From contig JADKCK010000038.1 of NCBI GenBank assembly GCA_016718845.1, positions 22,640-86,639 of the forward strand: a stretch of 64,000 nt of DNA. The letters are read 5' to 3'. Shown here piece after piece: positions 8,961 through 16,136 of the stretch. The position numbers and the translations under genes are program-made. The stretch is from Sphingobacteriales bacterium. GTDB lineage: Bacteria > Bacteroidota > Bacteroidia > Chitinophagales > UBA2359. The notes beneath the pieces were generated by a model. It made no database searches. It saw only the letters and a program-made list of their open reading frames with translations, and was not told the DNA's origin. Numbering within the stretch: the first letter of the stretch is position 1; each line of letters opens with the position of its first letter.

Positions 8961-9073
8961 ATCCACCTAAACCATAAACCCGCCCAATGCCTTATATATA
9001 AGTGTTGGGCGGGTTTGTTTAAAGTTTAGCCACATAAATTTTGTTTTCTCGAAAAAATGCAGTAAATTTGTGC
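8961..9073 (+). repeat. 113-bp direct repeat, right copy (terminator plus promoter)
   Basis: Second copy of 8222-8334, with a handful of substitutions. It again holds the cccgccca hairpin and TAAATTTG (9063-9070), so it ends the toxin transcript and starts that of the gene at 9110. Confidence 0.88.
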
Positions 9074-9109
9074 AATTAAACAACACCATATTATTAAACC
9101 ATATTCATC

Positions 9110-9952
9110 ATGCAAATAAGCCGTTTTAAACTCAACTATTTTTTAGTATACTTATTAGTAGCTAATATACTACCTAATTTTACTCAAGCACAAGCTGTGA
9201 AATTTGATAAACTTGTTTTTTTATGGACTGGAGGAATGGTAGACCGTAGCACTAATCAAGTTCGACATCTTGAATTGATTATTAATACAGATAAAAGTGT
9301 TATACTAAATCAAAAGAAACTTTCTAATTTGAATGATCCTTTTTATAGTGGTATAAAAATTGGAAAACTAACAGATAAAAGTTTTACACAAATAATGAAA
9401 ACTTTTACTAAAATAAACTACGATAAAATACCGCTTTATGATAACGGAATAATAGATGGACCAGGCTTTAGCATCTCGTTTGTAGACAAAAATACTGTAA
9501 AAAAAACATTTAGTTCAGAAGAGTATCAAATACCCAAATATGTTTGGGATATGGCATACAAGTTAAAAGATATCGACCAACTTTTAGCCACTCAAACTCG
9601 GACTATAAAATATGCTGTTGATGGTTTGCAAGGTTTTTCGTATCTGGGTTTAAAAAACTCAAATACCAACGAACAACTTCAATTGTCAAATCCGATGCAC
9701 TTTTTGTTGTGGAATTGCCTACGCAAAGGCACCGTAGTAAACAAAACTGTTAGCCCTGTTTTTGAAGTAATTACAAACTGGCAAAATAGTTTAAAAATTA
9801 ATGGCACATTGGCAAACATTGTGGCAGTAAAAACCGATGGCAGATACTATCAATTTGAGGCAGACAATGGACAAAGTGTTACCATAGACATTGGTTTTAA
9901 CTTTGTTGAAAATAACCGAGCTTATATGACAGTAGCTTTGCCGCAAAACTAA
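9110..9952 (+). CDS. Hypothetical exported protein
   Basis: 280 residues with a signal peptide ending near residue 28 (NFTQAQA). The mature part is beta-rich and polar, with no cysteine pair or catalytic motif I recognise. A stretch KTDGRYYQFEADNGQSVTID near the C-terminus suggests a small beta-domain. It is transcribed from the promoter in the direct repeat at 8961-9073 and closed by the terminator at 10060-10101. Lower GC than the TlpA genes. Function unknown. Confidence 0.7.
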   Translation: MQISRFKLNYFLVYLLVANILPNFTQAQAVKFDKLVFLWTGGMVDRSTNQVRHLELIINTDKSVILNQKKLSNLNDPFYSGIKIGKLTDKSFTQIMKTFTKINYDKIPLYDNGIIDGPGFSISFVDKNTVKKTFSSEEYQIPKYVWDMAYKLKDIDQLLATQTRTIKYAVDGLQGFSYLGLKNSNTNEQLQLSNPMHFLLWNCLRKGTVVNKTVSPVFEVITNWQNSLKINGTLANIVAVKTDGRYYQFEADNGQSVTIDIGFNFVENNRAYMTVALPQN

Positions 9953-10059
9953 GTAATCACTCACTATTTATGGTTTTCTACAAATTTTATCCCATAAAAA
10001 CAGCAAGTTACTTGTAAATAATTTACAATAAATACTAAACTATCACGATATCATTTACA

Positions 10060-10101
10060 AACCCCACATCTTATCTATATTTTAAGATGTGGGGCTTTTT
10101 T
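10060..10101. terminator. Bidirectional terminator between convergent genes
   Basis: The stem ccccacatctta / taagatgtgggg with an 8-base loop and T-rich flanks serves the gene ending at 9952 and the minus-strand gene ending at 10101. Confidence 0.88.
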
Positions 10102-10697
10102 TACTTCAAATAGCTTTGTATTATCCAATGCCACGCACCTAAAATTTGCGGAAGTTGTGTTAGTATTTGTTTGTTAATGTAAAAAATATTGTTTTCAAAT
10201 CTCAAAAACTGCCACTCTATGCCATCGGTTGCACAGCCATAAATAGCCTTAATATCTTTCCCTTCTGCTTCGTTAAACAATTTTGCTCCATACATTTGTG
10301 CCGCACATTGAGCTAATCCCCACTCCATATCTTCATCTTTTGCTTCTGCCAACGAAATAATGGGCGCATCAATATAGGGTTTTGGGGGATGTAGCGCAAA
10401 GAAAAAATCACATTCGCCCGATAAATTATCCTCAACATTTACATTAAGCGCTTCGCCCGAAAAAAAAGAAATTTGCTCGCTGTAGTTTTCAAAAACCGAC
10501 AATAATATAGGCGAAATAACGCGCTCGGCTTTTGTTTTTTCGTTAGTGGCAGGCATTTTACCTGCTTTTTCTAACGATTGAACCAACCAAGTGCTTGGTT
10601 CTAAAGGTATTACTTCATCAAACAAATTAACCATTTGAACATCAAGGTTAAATTTCTTAACTACTGTTCTTATGTTTTTATAATAACTGTATCCCAT
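10101..10697 (-). CDS. PD-(D/E)XK nuclease-like protein (HsdR N-terminal type)
   Basis: 198 residues from the ATG at 10695-10697 (MGYSYYKNIRTVVKKFNL). A longer frame starting at 10787 is rejected because a promoter element lies at 10723-10730. A nuclease core is suggested by ECDFFFALHP followed by ISLAEAKDEDMEWGLAQC, i.e. an Asp and an E-x-K set followed by a Gln-containing helix, as in type I restriction HsdR N-terminal domains and related orphan proteins. The end reads LGAWHWIIQSYLK. It is probably cytoplasmic; no partner restriction genes are adjacent. Confidence 0.65.
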   Translation of the reverse strand: MGYSYYKNIRTVVKKFNLDVQMVNLFDEVIPLEPSTWLVQSLEKAGKMPATNEKTKAERVISPILLSVFENYSEQISFFSGEALNVNVEDNLSGECDFFFALHPPKPYIDAPIISLAEAKDEDMEWGLAQCAAQMYGAKLFNEAEGKDIKAIYGCATDGIEWQFLRFENNIFYINKQILTQLPQILGAWHWIIQSYLK

Positions 10698-10722
10698 AAT
10701 AATAACTGATTTTATACTCGGG

Positions 10723-10730
10723 CAAAGATA
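10723..10730 (-). promoter_or_regulatory. TAnnTTTG promoter deciding the start of the 10101-10697 gene
   Basis: On the minus strand TATCTTTG ends about 26 bp upstream of the chosen ATG and lies downstream of the longest-ORF start. Confidence 0.7.
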
Positions 10731-10859
10731 CAACAAAATAAAGTGCTTTGCAAGATATACCGTACAATTTACTGTTTTTATCTCCATAATTTTGCTTAAA
10801 TTGCCACAAACAAGTAAAATTTTGTGTGTTTAGTGCCTAAATACGCCTTTTTGCGTCAA

Positions 10860-10906
10860 AACAAACAGCCTATGCAAACCTATTGCATGGGCTATTTGTT
10901 TGTGTA
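10860..10906 (+). other. Hairpin upstream of hemL
   Basis: The imperfect stem 'aaacagcctatgcaa / ttgcatgggctatttgttt' has a 5-base loop. It lies in the leader upstream of hemL and could be a leader structure or a terminator remnant. No U-tract follows. Confidence 0.4.
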
Positions 10907-10957
10907 TTACATTTCTACTACCAAAGCATCTTTATAAAAAAACATAGTTTACTTTAC

Positions 10958-12253
10958 ATGAATAACAACATCTCTAAACAATTATACACCGAAGCCCTAC
11001 AATGTTTTCCGGGTGGTGTAAGCTCGCCTGTCCGCGCCTTTAAATCGGTGGGTGGCACGCCTATTTTTATGGAACGCGGAGCAGGTAGCCATATCTGGGA
11101 CGTAGACGGCAACGAATACATAGATTTTTGCTGCTCGTGGGGACCGCTCATTTTGGGTCATACCCACCCCGCAGTAGTGGCAAAAGTAACCGAAGCCCTG
11201 CACAAGGGCACCTCGTTTGGCACGCCTACCCCCTACGAGTTGGCATTGGGCAAACTCATTTTAGCCAATAATCGGTTTATCGAAAAAATACGCTTTGTTA
11301 GCTCTGGCACCGAAGCCGTTATGTCGGCAATACGCTTGGCACGCGGCTACACCAATCGCAACAAAATCATCAAGTTTGATGGTTGCTATCATGGTCATGT
11401 GGATTCGATGTTGGTAAAGGCTGGCTCGGGTTTGGTTACGTTTGGCATATCGTCGTCGGCGGGTGTGCCGCAAAGTTTAGCTCAAGAAACCCTTGTTTTA
11501 CCACTAAACGACGTGGCAGCTTTAGAGCAAGCCTTTGCCGATAACCCCGACCAAATAGCTGCCGTTATCATTGAGCCTATACCCGCTAACAACGGTTTGT
11601 TGATACAAAACCGCGATTATTTGGTAGCCATGCGCCAACTTTGCACCCAAAATGGCGCTATGCTCATCTTCGACGAAGTAATTTCGGGCTTTAGGATTGG
11701 TTTTGAAGGGGCAGCAGGCTATTACGATATCGAACCAGATATTATTACATACGGTAAAATTATTGGCGGCGGAATGCCTGTTGGGGCTTATGGTGCCAAT
11801 AAAACCATCATGAGCCACATTTCGCCCGACGGACCTGTGTATCAAGCAGGTACTTTGTCGGGTAACCCAGTGGCAATGGCGGCAGGTATTGCCCAATTAA
11901 GCGAGTGTTTAACGCCCAATTTTTACGAAAATTTAGCCAATAAAACACAACATTTGGTAGATAGCATCAACAGTTTTTGCACCGAGCGCAACTATTTGTG
12001 CTATTTAACCAACATTGGCTCGATATTTTGGATAGTGTTTAGCCACGACCACGCCATACGCACCGCCGACCAAATTGATGCCGATAGCATGAAATATTTT
12101 AAGGTGCTGTACCACGAATTGTTAAACAAAGGCATATACTTAGGACCATCGGGCTACGAGGTAGGTTTTATCTCGTCGGCACACACCGATGCAGACATAC
12201 AACACACCATTACCGCCATGAAAGAGGTATTAATGGTCGTGTTTGAAAAATAG
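10958..12253 (+). CDS. hemL: Glutamate-1-semialdehyde 2,1-aminomutase
   Basis: Converts glutamate-1-semialdehyde to 5-aminolevulinate in the C5 tetrapyrrole pathway, using PLP in the cytoplasm. The frame gives 431 residues from the ATG at 10958 (MNNNISKQLYTEALQCFPGG), normal for the family. An in-frame start at 10883 lies in the hairpin and is rejected. Seen: NEYIDFCCSWGPLILGH, SSGTEAVMSAIRLARGYT, KFDGCYHGHVDSMLVKAGSG, the cofactor-binding LIFDEVISGFR, and the PLP lysine Lys267 in TYGKIIGGGMPVGAYG. The end is normal (SSAHTDADI...). It stands as a single gene, with no other hem genes nearby. Confidence 0.97.
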   Translation: MNNNISKQLYTEALQCFPGGVSSPVRAFKSVGGTPIFMERGAGSHIWDVDGNEYIDFCCSWGPLILGHTHPAVVAKVTEALHKGTSFGTPTPYELALGKLILANNRFIEKIRFVSSGTEAVMSAIRLARGYTNRNKIIKFDGCYHGHVDSMLVKAGSGLVTFGISSSAGVPQSLAQETLVLPLNDVAALEQAFADNPDQIAAVIIEPIPANNGLLIQNRDYLVAMRQLCTQNGAMLIFDEVISGFRIGFEGAAGYYDIEPDIITYGKIIGGGMPVGAYGANKTIMSHISPDGPVYQAGTLSGNPVAMAAGIAQLSECLTPNFYENLANKTQHLVDSINSFCTERNYLCYLTNIGSIFWIVFSHDHAIRTADQIDADSMKYFKVLYHELLNKGIYLGPSGYEVGFISSAHTDADIQHTITAMKEVLMVVFEK

Positions 12254-12276
12254 GCGCAAAAATCGCAAATTATGCG

Positions 12277-12351
12277 TATCTTTGTGCATCAAAACAATAG
12301 CAAGTAATAAATTAATGCTTGTATCGTTTATTATCGATACAAGCATTTTAT
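12277..12351 (+). ncRNA. Possible short transcript: promoter followed by terminator
   Basis: TATCTTTG at 12277-12284 just after hemL is followed, within about 30 bases, by a perfect hairpin (aatgcttgtatcg / cgatacaagcatt) and T-rich sequence at 12314-12351. This would give an RNA of about 60 nt. Alternatively the hairpin is simply the hemL terminator, or an attenuator before the damaged gene at 12398. Confidence 0.35.
12314..12351 (+). terminator. Terminator after hemL
   Basis: A 12-13 bp perfect stem (atgcttgtatcg / cgatacaagcat) with an AT loop is followed by 'tttta'. Confidence 0.75.
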
Positions 12352-12397
12352 TTGCTTAGTTAAATTTTATTGCCTTTATTTTAAACTTAAAGCAAAA

Positions 12398-12739
12398 ATG
12401 GAATACTTAACTAACCGGATAACGATTGACGAAAAACTTTGTAATGGAAAACCAACCATACGAGCTAAACGAATTACCGTTCAAACAATATTAGAATTTT
12501 TAAGTGCCGGAGAAAGCATTGATGAAATTCTTAGCCAATATCCTCGAAAAAAAAAAATTTGGGTGGGGGGGGGGCTAAAAAAATTTAAAAAGGGGGGAAA
12601 AATTTCGCTCGAAAATAGAAGATATTACGGCAAATTTGGGTTGCGAGCGATTTTGCTACTATTTTACTCAAAAAGTCATTCACATAGTGGGAAGAAGGCA
12701 TTGGATAGTAACCTTATCGAACTGTATTTTGTGGTATAG
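12398..12739 (+). pseudogene. Damaged DUF433 antitoxin gene
   Basis: The first ~50 codons are a clean DUF433 domain (RITIDEKLCNGKPTIRAKRITVQTILEFL, then SIDEILSQYP). After that the sequence becomes runs of A and G (12546-12608, including a G10 tract). Immediately beyond, a stretch beginning 'ttcgctcgaaaatagaag' reads like the natural continuation (SLE-IEDI-ANL). So about 60 bp of low-complexity sequence seem to be inserted into the gene, or miscalled. No intact DUF5615 toxin follows. It could be a decayed toxin-antitoxin locus or an assembly artefact. Confidence 0.6.
12546..12608. other. Low-complexity A/G homopolymer tract
   Basis: Runs A11, G10, A7, A5, G6 and A5 in close succession inside a coding frame, unlike anything around them. 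Probably a base-calling or assembly fault; compare the G/C tracts at 16923, 33850 and 38149. Confidence 0.7.
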
Positions 12740-12770
12740 CTTGATGTATTGCAATGCCACAAATTATGCG

Positions 12771-12778
12771 TATCTTTG
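12771..12778 (+). promoter_or_regulatory. TAnnTTTG promoter of the FKBP gene
   Basis: TATCTTTG. The surrounding 21 bases (caaattatgcgtatctttgt) are the same as those at the promoter after hemL (12264-12284). The in-frame ATG at 12754 lies upstream of the expected transcript start, so 12859 is preferred. Confidence 0.7.
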
Positions 12779-12858
12779 TGCGCTTTTATTTTGGGTTAGA
12801 TGAGCATCTACCTAAAACACTAAAAAAAACATTTTTAACTACATACAATAACTTTTCG

Positions 12859-13365
12859 ATGAAACAGTTTACCCTTTTGGTATTAGCTATTGCCTTATTG
12901 TTTTCGGTGGGCGGCTGCAAAGGCAGCAAAAAAAGCCAAACAACATCAACAACTAAGGTGTATGCCGCAGGCTCGCAAGAAGCTACCGACCAAAAACTTA
13001 TTTTAGACTACCTAAAAACCAACAAAATTAAAAACTACAAAACCACTGCATCGGGCGTGTATTATGTAGTAGAAACAGAAGGTAGCAAAGAAAAACCCAA
13101 TATCAACAGCAAAGTAAATTGCCATTATAGGGGTACTTTGTTAAACGGCACCGAGTTCGATTCGTCGTACAAACGCAACCAACCTATCGAGTTTCCGCTA
13201 ACAGGCGTTATCAAAGGTTGGCAAGAGGGCATACCTACTATTGGCTCGGGCGGCAAAGTAAAATTGCTAATACCCTCGGGTTTGGCTTATGGCTCGCGTG
13301 CTATGCCTACAATCCCTGCCAACTCGGTGTTAATTTTTGACGTGGAATTGTTGGATTTTAAATAG
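12859..13365 (+). CDS. FKBP-type peptidyl-prolyl cis-trans isomerase, lipoprotein
   Basis: 168 residues. A lipoprotein signal (LFSVGGCKG) and Ser/Thr/Lys-rich linker are followed from about residue 60 by an FKBP domain: VNCHYRGTLLNGTEFDSSY, VIKGWQEGIPTIGSGGKVKLLIPS, YGSRAMPTIPANSVLIFDVELL. These are the canonical substrate-pocket residues (Tyr, Asp, Phe-like, Trp). It catalyses X-Pro isomerisation during folding of exported proteins, anchored at the periplasmic face. The start at 12859 is chosen over 12754 because of the promoter at 12771. A terminator follows. Confidence 0.93.
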   Translation: MKQFTLLVLAIALLFSVGGCKGSKKSQTTSTTKVYAAGSQEATDQKLILDYLKTNKIKNYKTTASGVYYVVETEGSKEKPNINSKVNCHYRGTLLNGTEFDSSYKRNQPIEFPLTGVIKGWQEGIPTIGSGGKVKLLIPSGLAYGSRAMPTIPANSVLIFDVELLDFK

Positions 13366-13383
13366 CAAATAACTTGCATTTGA

Positions 13384-13440
13384 CAATAACAAGTTCCAGC
13401 TATTTTATGGAACTTGTTATTGTTGTATTTAATTATCATA
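13384..13440 (+). terminator. Terminator after the FKBP gene
   Basis: The stem aataacaagttcc / ggaacttgttatt is followed by 'gttgtattt'. It lies upstream of the ATG at 13443, supporting that start for the next gene. Confidence 0.8.
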
Positions 13441-13442
13441 GC

Positions 13443-13973
13443 ATGAAAAGCTTTTTTTTTATTGTTTTCTTTCTATCTCCGCTGTTGAGCTACTGCCAAG
13501 TAACTATTAGTCCAAACGACCTTAAACCCTTGTTAAACGCTGCATGGAAAGGGCAACTTATGTACACAGATTACACAACTGGCGAAGAAACATTTATTGA
13601 TGCAGCTATAAACGTTACTCAATCAACAACCGATTCGTTGACTTGGTACTTTGATTACCAATACCCCAAAGAACCCAATGCCAATAGCCAATCTGTAATA
13701 AAAATAAGCCCAAACGGACAAGAACTAAACGGCGAAAAAGTGATAAGCAAAGAAACATTAAACAACAAAACGCTACAAATTGTAACCGAAACCCAAGGCG
13801 AAGATAATGATAGAAACGCCATAATCAGGCATACCTATACCATAAGTAATTTATCAAAAATAGAATTTGGTGGAATCTTCTACATAAAAAAAGAAGTGTT
13901 GCATTATGTAGAAAAAGATTTTTTTGTACGAAACGAATATAAATTTACCATTCCAGGATTATGGGATTATTGA
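13443..13973 (+). CDS. Hypothetical exported protein
   Basis: 176 residues from the ATG at 13443, with a signal peptide (FFFIVFFLSPLLSYCQ). An upstream in-frame start at 13374 is rejected because a terminator hairpin lies between. The mature protein is beta-rich (AWKGQLMYTDYTTGEETFID) and may be a small lipocalin- or barrel-like domain, but no motif fixes the family. Periplasmic. It stands alone, with 67 bp to the BatA-like gene, so the two could be co-transcribed. Confidence 0.6.
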   Translation: MKSFFFIVFFLSPLLSYCQVTISPNDLKPLLNAAWKGQLMYTDYTTGEETFIDAAINVTQSTTDSLTWYFDYQYPKEPNANSQSVIKISPNGQELNGEKVISKETLNNKTLQIVTETQGEDNDRNAIIRHTYTISNLSKIEFGGIFYIKKEVLHYVEKDFFVRNEYKFTIPGLWDY

Positions 13974-14040
13974 TTTGTAAAAACGCCAACTTGTTATTTA
14001 CTACGCCCATCAAACTATCCCTCCCGAATTATTACAAAAC

Positions 14041-16065
14041 ATGAGCTTTTTATTTCCCGCATTTTTGGCAGCCTTAGCAGTTATTGCCATACCTATTATT
14101 ATACACCTATTTTACTTCCGCCGTTTTAAACGCGTTTATTTCACCAACGTCAAGTTTTTGAAAGAGTTGAAAGAAGAACGCTCGTCGCGCAATCGCCTTA
14201 AACATTTATTGGTGTTGGCATCGCGCGTGGCGGCAATTGCACTCTTGGTGTTGGCTTTTGCACAACCTTACATACCACAAACGCAAAGCAAAACGGTACA
14301 AGGACCCAAAGCAGTAAGTATATATTTAGATAATTCGTTTAGCATGAACGCCCTAAGCAACGACGTATCGTTGTTTGAAAAAGCGCGCGCCAAAGCCGCC
14401 GAAATTGTAGATGCCTATACCACCGAAGACCGTTTTCAGGTGCTAACCAACGATTTTGAAGGCAGACAACAACGCCTAATCACCAAAGACGAAGCCAAAG
14501 CCTATATAGATGAGCTAAAAACAAGCCCCGCATCGCGACCGCTTACCCAAGTTTTTGAACGCCAAAAGCAAGCCCTGCGCACCACCAATGCCGAACAAAA
14601 AGACGTGTATGTTATCTCCGATTTCCAAAAAAATATTGTCGAGTGGAAAAACGACACCACCTACCGCGTGTTTATGTTACCCCTCGAAGCCGTTGAGCAA
14701 CAAAATGTATACATCGACTCGGTTTGGTTCGAAACACCAGCACGGGTGCTTAATCAGCAAAGCAAAATGCTGGTACGCATAAAAAATGCAGGCGACAAAG
14801 CCGTTGATAACTCGCGTTTGACCTTAAATATTAACGGAATGCAAAAAAGCGTGAACAACTTTTCGGTTGATGCCGCTAAAAGTATCACCGACACACTTAA
14901 TTTTTCGGTCACATCGGCGGGCTGGCAAAACTGCGAATTACTCATAGAAGATTATCCCATTACGTTTGACGATAGCTATTATTTTAGTTTCGAGATAGCC
15001 CAACAAATAAACGTAACGGCTATAAACGGCAATAGTTTTAGCAAATACCTTAACGTTTTATTTACCGAAAGCAGGCACTTTAATTTTCAAAACCAGTCGG
15101 TTAATCAGGTTGATTACAGCAATCTGCCCAAAAACCAATTAATTATATTAAATGGCTTGCGCGATGTGCCTTCGGGTATGGCATCGCAGTTGCAAACCTA
15201 TGTCGAGAAAGGGGGTAATGTATTGGTTTTCCCTACCGACGGCATGAACCTCGATTCGTACAATACCTTTTTGCGCTCGTTGGGCGTAGCTACCTATGGC
15301 GAGCGCTTTGCCGAGCGTCGCGAAGTATCACAAATCAACACACAATCGGAGGTTTTTAACGATGTGTTTGAGCGTTTACCCAATAATATGGACATGCCTT
15401 TTGCCAGTTCGGGCTACGAACTGTCGGGTTTTGGCGGAGCAATAGAAGAAAACTTACTTACTTTTAGGGGTGGTAGGGCTTTTGTAAGTGGCTATAAATC
15501 GGGCAGTGGCAAGGTGTATTTGTGTGCATCGCCCCTTGATACCAAAGCCACTAACCTACCTACACACGCTATTTTTGTGCCAATGGTGTATAAAATTGGT
15601 ATTTTAGGCGGCACAAATGGTAAAATTTCGTACATTATTGGGCGAAACGAAGTGATAGAATTAGATAACAAATCGGACAAAAAAGAAACGCCTTACAAAC
15701 TAAAAGGCAAAGAGGAAGAGTTTATTCCAACACAACGCATTGTAGCCTCGAAACTGATACTAAACATGGACCAACAGTTGAATAAAGCAGGCAATTATCA
15801 GTTATATATGGATACCAATAAGCCCTTATATTCGTTAGGTTTTAACTACGACCGCCTCGAGTCGGAGTTAAGTTACTACAAACCCACCGAACTACGCGAA
15901 CAATTTGCTGCCTACCGCAACATAAGTATGCTCGAAAACCGCAGTAACCTACCCGAAATTGTAGGCAAAATTAACCGCGGTGTTGAGCTATGGAAATATT
16001 GTTTGTTGTTTGCACTTGGCTTTTTGCTGATAGAAACATTGTTGCTGCGTTTTTGGAAAGAGTAA
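14041..16065 (+). CDS. BatA/VWA membrane protein
   Basis: 674 residues. It begins with the BatA (aerotolerance-regulator N-terminal) domain: MSFLFPAFLAALAVIAIPIIIHLF, the RRFKRVYFTNVKFLKEL motif, then a second membrane segment near 57-78. A von Willebrand A domain follows from about 95, with VSIYLDNSFSMNA, whose Asp and Ser-x-Ser make the metal site (D-N-S-F-S). A large periplasmic region includes a class I amidotransferase-like part (DVPSGMASQLQTYVEKGGNVLVFP). A last membrane helix is near the C-terminus (CLLFALGFLLIETLLL). Known relatives lie near MoxR/Bat operons; here no moxR is adjacent. Confidence 0.9.
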   Translation: MSFLFPAFLAALAVIAIPIIIHLFYFRRFKRVYFTNVKFLKELKEERSSRNRLKHLLVLASRVAAIALLVLAFAQPYIPQTQSKTVQGPKAVSIYLDNSFSMNALSNDVSLFEKARAKAAEIVDAYTTEDRFQVLTNDFEGRQQRLITKDEAKAYIDELKTSPASRPLTQVFERQKQALRTTNAEQKDVYVISDFQKNIVEWKNDTTYRVFMLPLEAVEQQNVYIDSVWFETPARVLNQQSKMLVRIKNAGDKAVDNSRLTLNINGMQKSVNNFSVDAAKSITDTLNFSVTSAGWQNCELLIEDYPITFDDSYYFSFEIAQQINVTAINGNSFSKYLNVLFTESRHFNFQNQSVNQVDYSNLPKNQLIILNGLRDVPSGMASQLQTYVEKGGNVLVFPTDGMNLDSYNTFLRSLGVATYGERFAERREVSQINTQSEVFNDVFERLPNNMDMPFASSGYELSGFGGAIEENLLTFRGGRAFVSGYKSGSGKVYLCASPLDTKATNLPTHAIFVPMVYKIGILGGTNGKISYIIGRNEVIELDNKSDKKETPYKLKGKEEEFIPTQRIVASKLILNMDQQLNKAGNYQLYMDTNKPLYSLGFNYDRLESELSYYKPTELREQFAAYRNISMLENRSNLPEIVGKINRGVELWKYCLLFALGFLLIETLLLRFWKE

Positions 16066-16083
16066 AAAAGATTGTTTGACACA

Positions 16084-16124
16084 AAAAGCGGCTACCTCGC
16101 AAGTACGAGGCAGCCGCTTTTTTA
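16084..16124. terminator. Bidirectional terminator
   Basis: A strong stem (aagcggctacctcg / cgaggcagccgctt) with T/A flanks on both sides lies between the convergent BatA-like and sulfatase genes. Confidence 0.9.
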
Positions 16125-16136
16125 TGCACTGTATTA

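Noticed and set aside
12754..12858. Upstream extension of the FKBP gene
   Set aside because: A promoter lies at 12771-12778, inside this stretch, and the lipoprotein signal begins at 12859.
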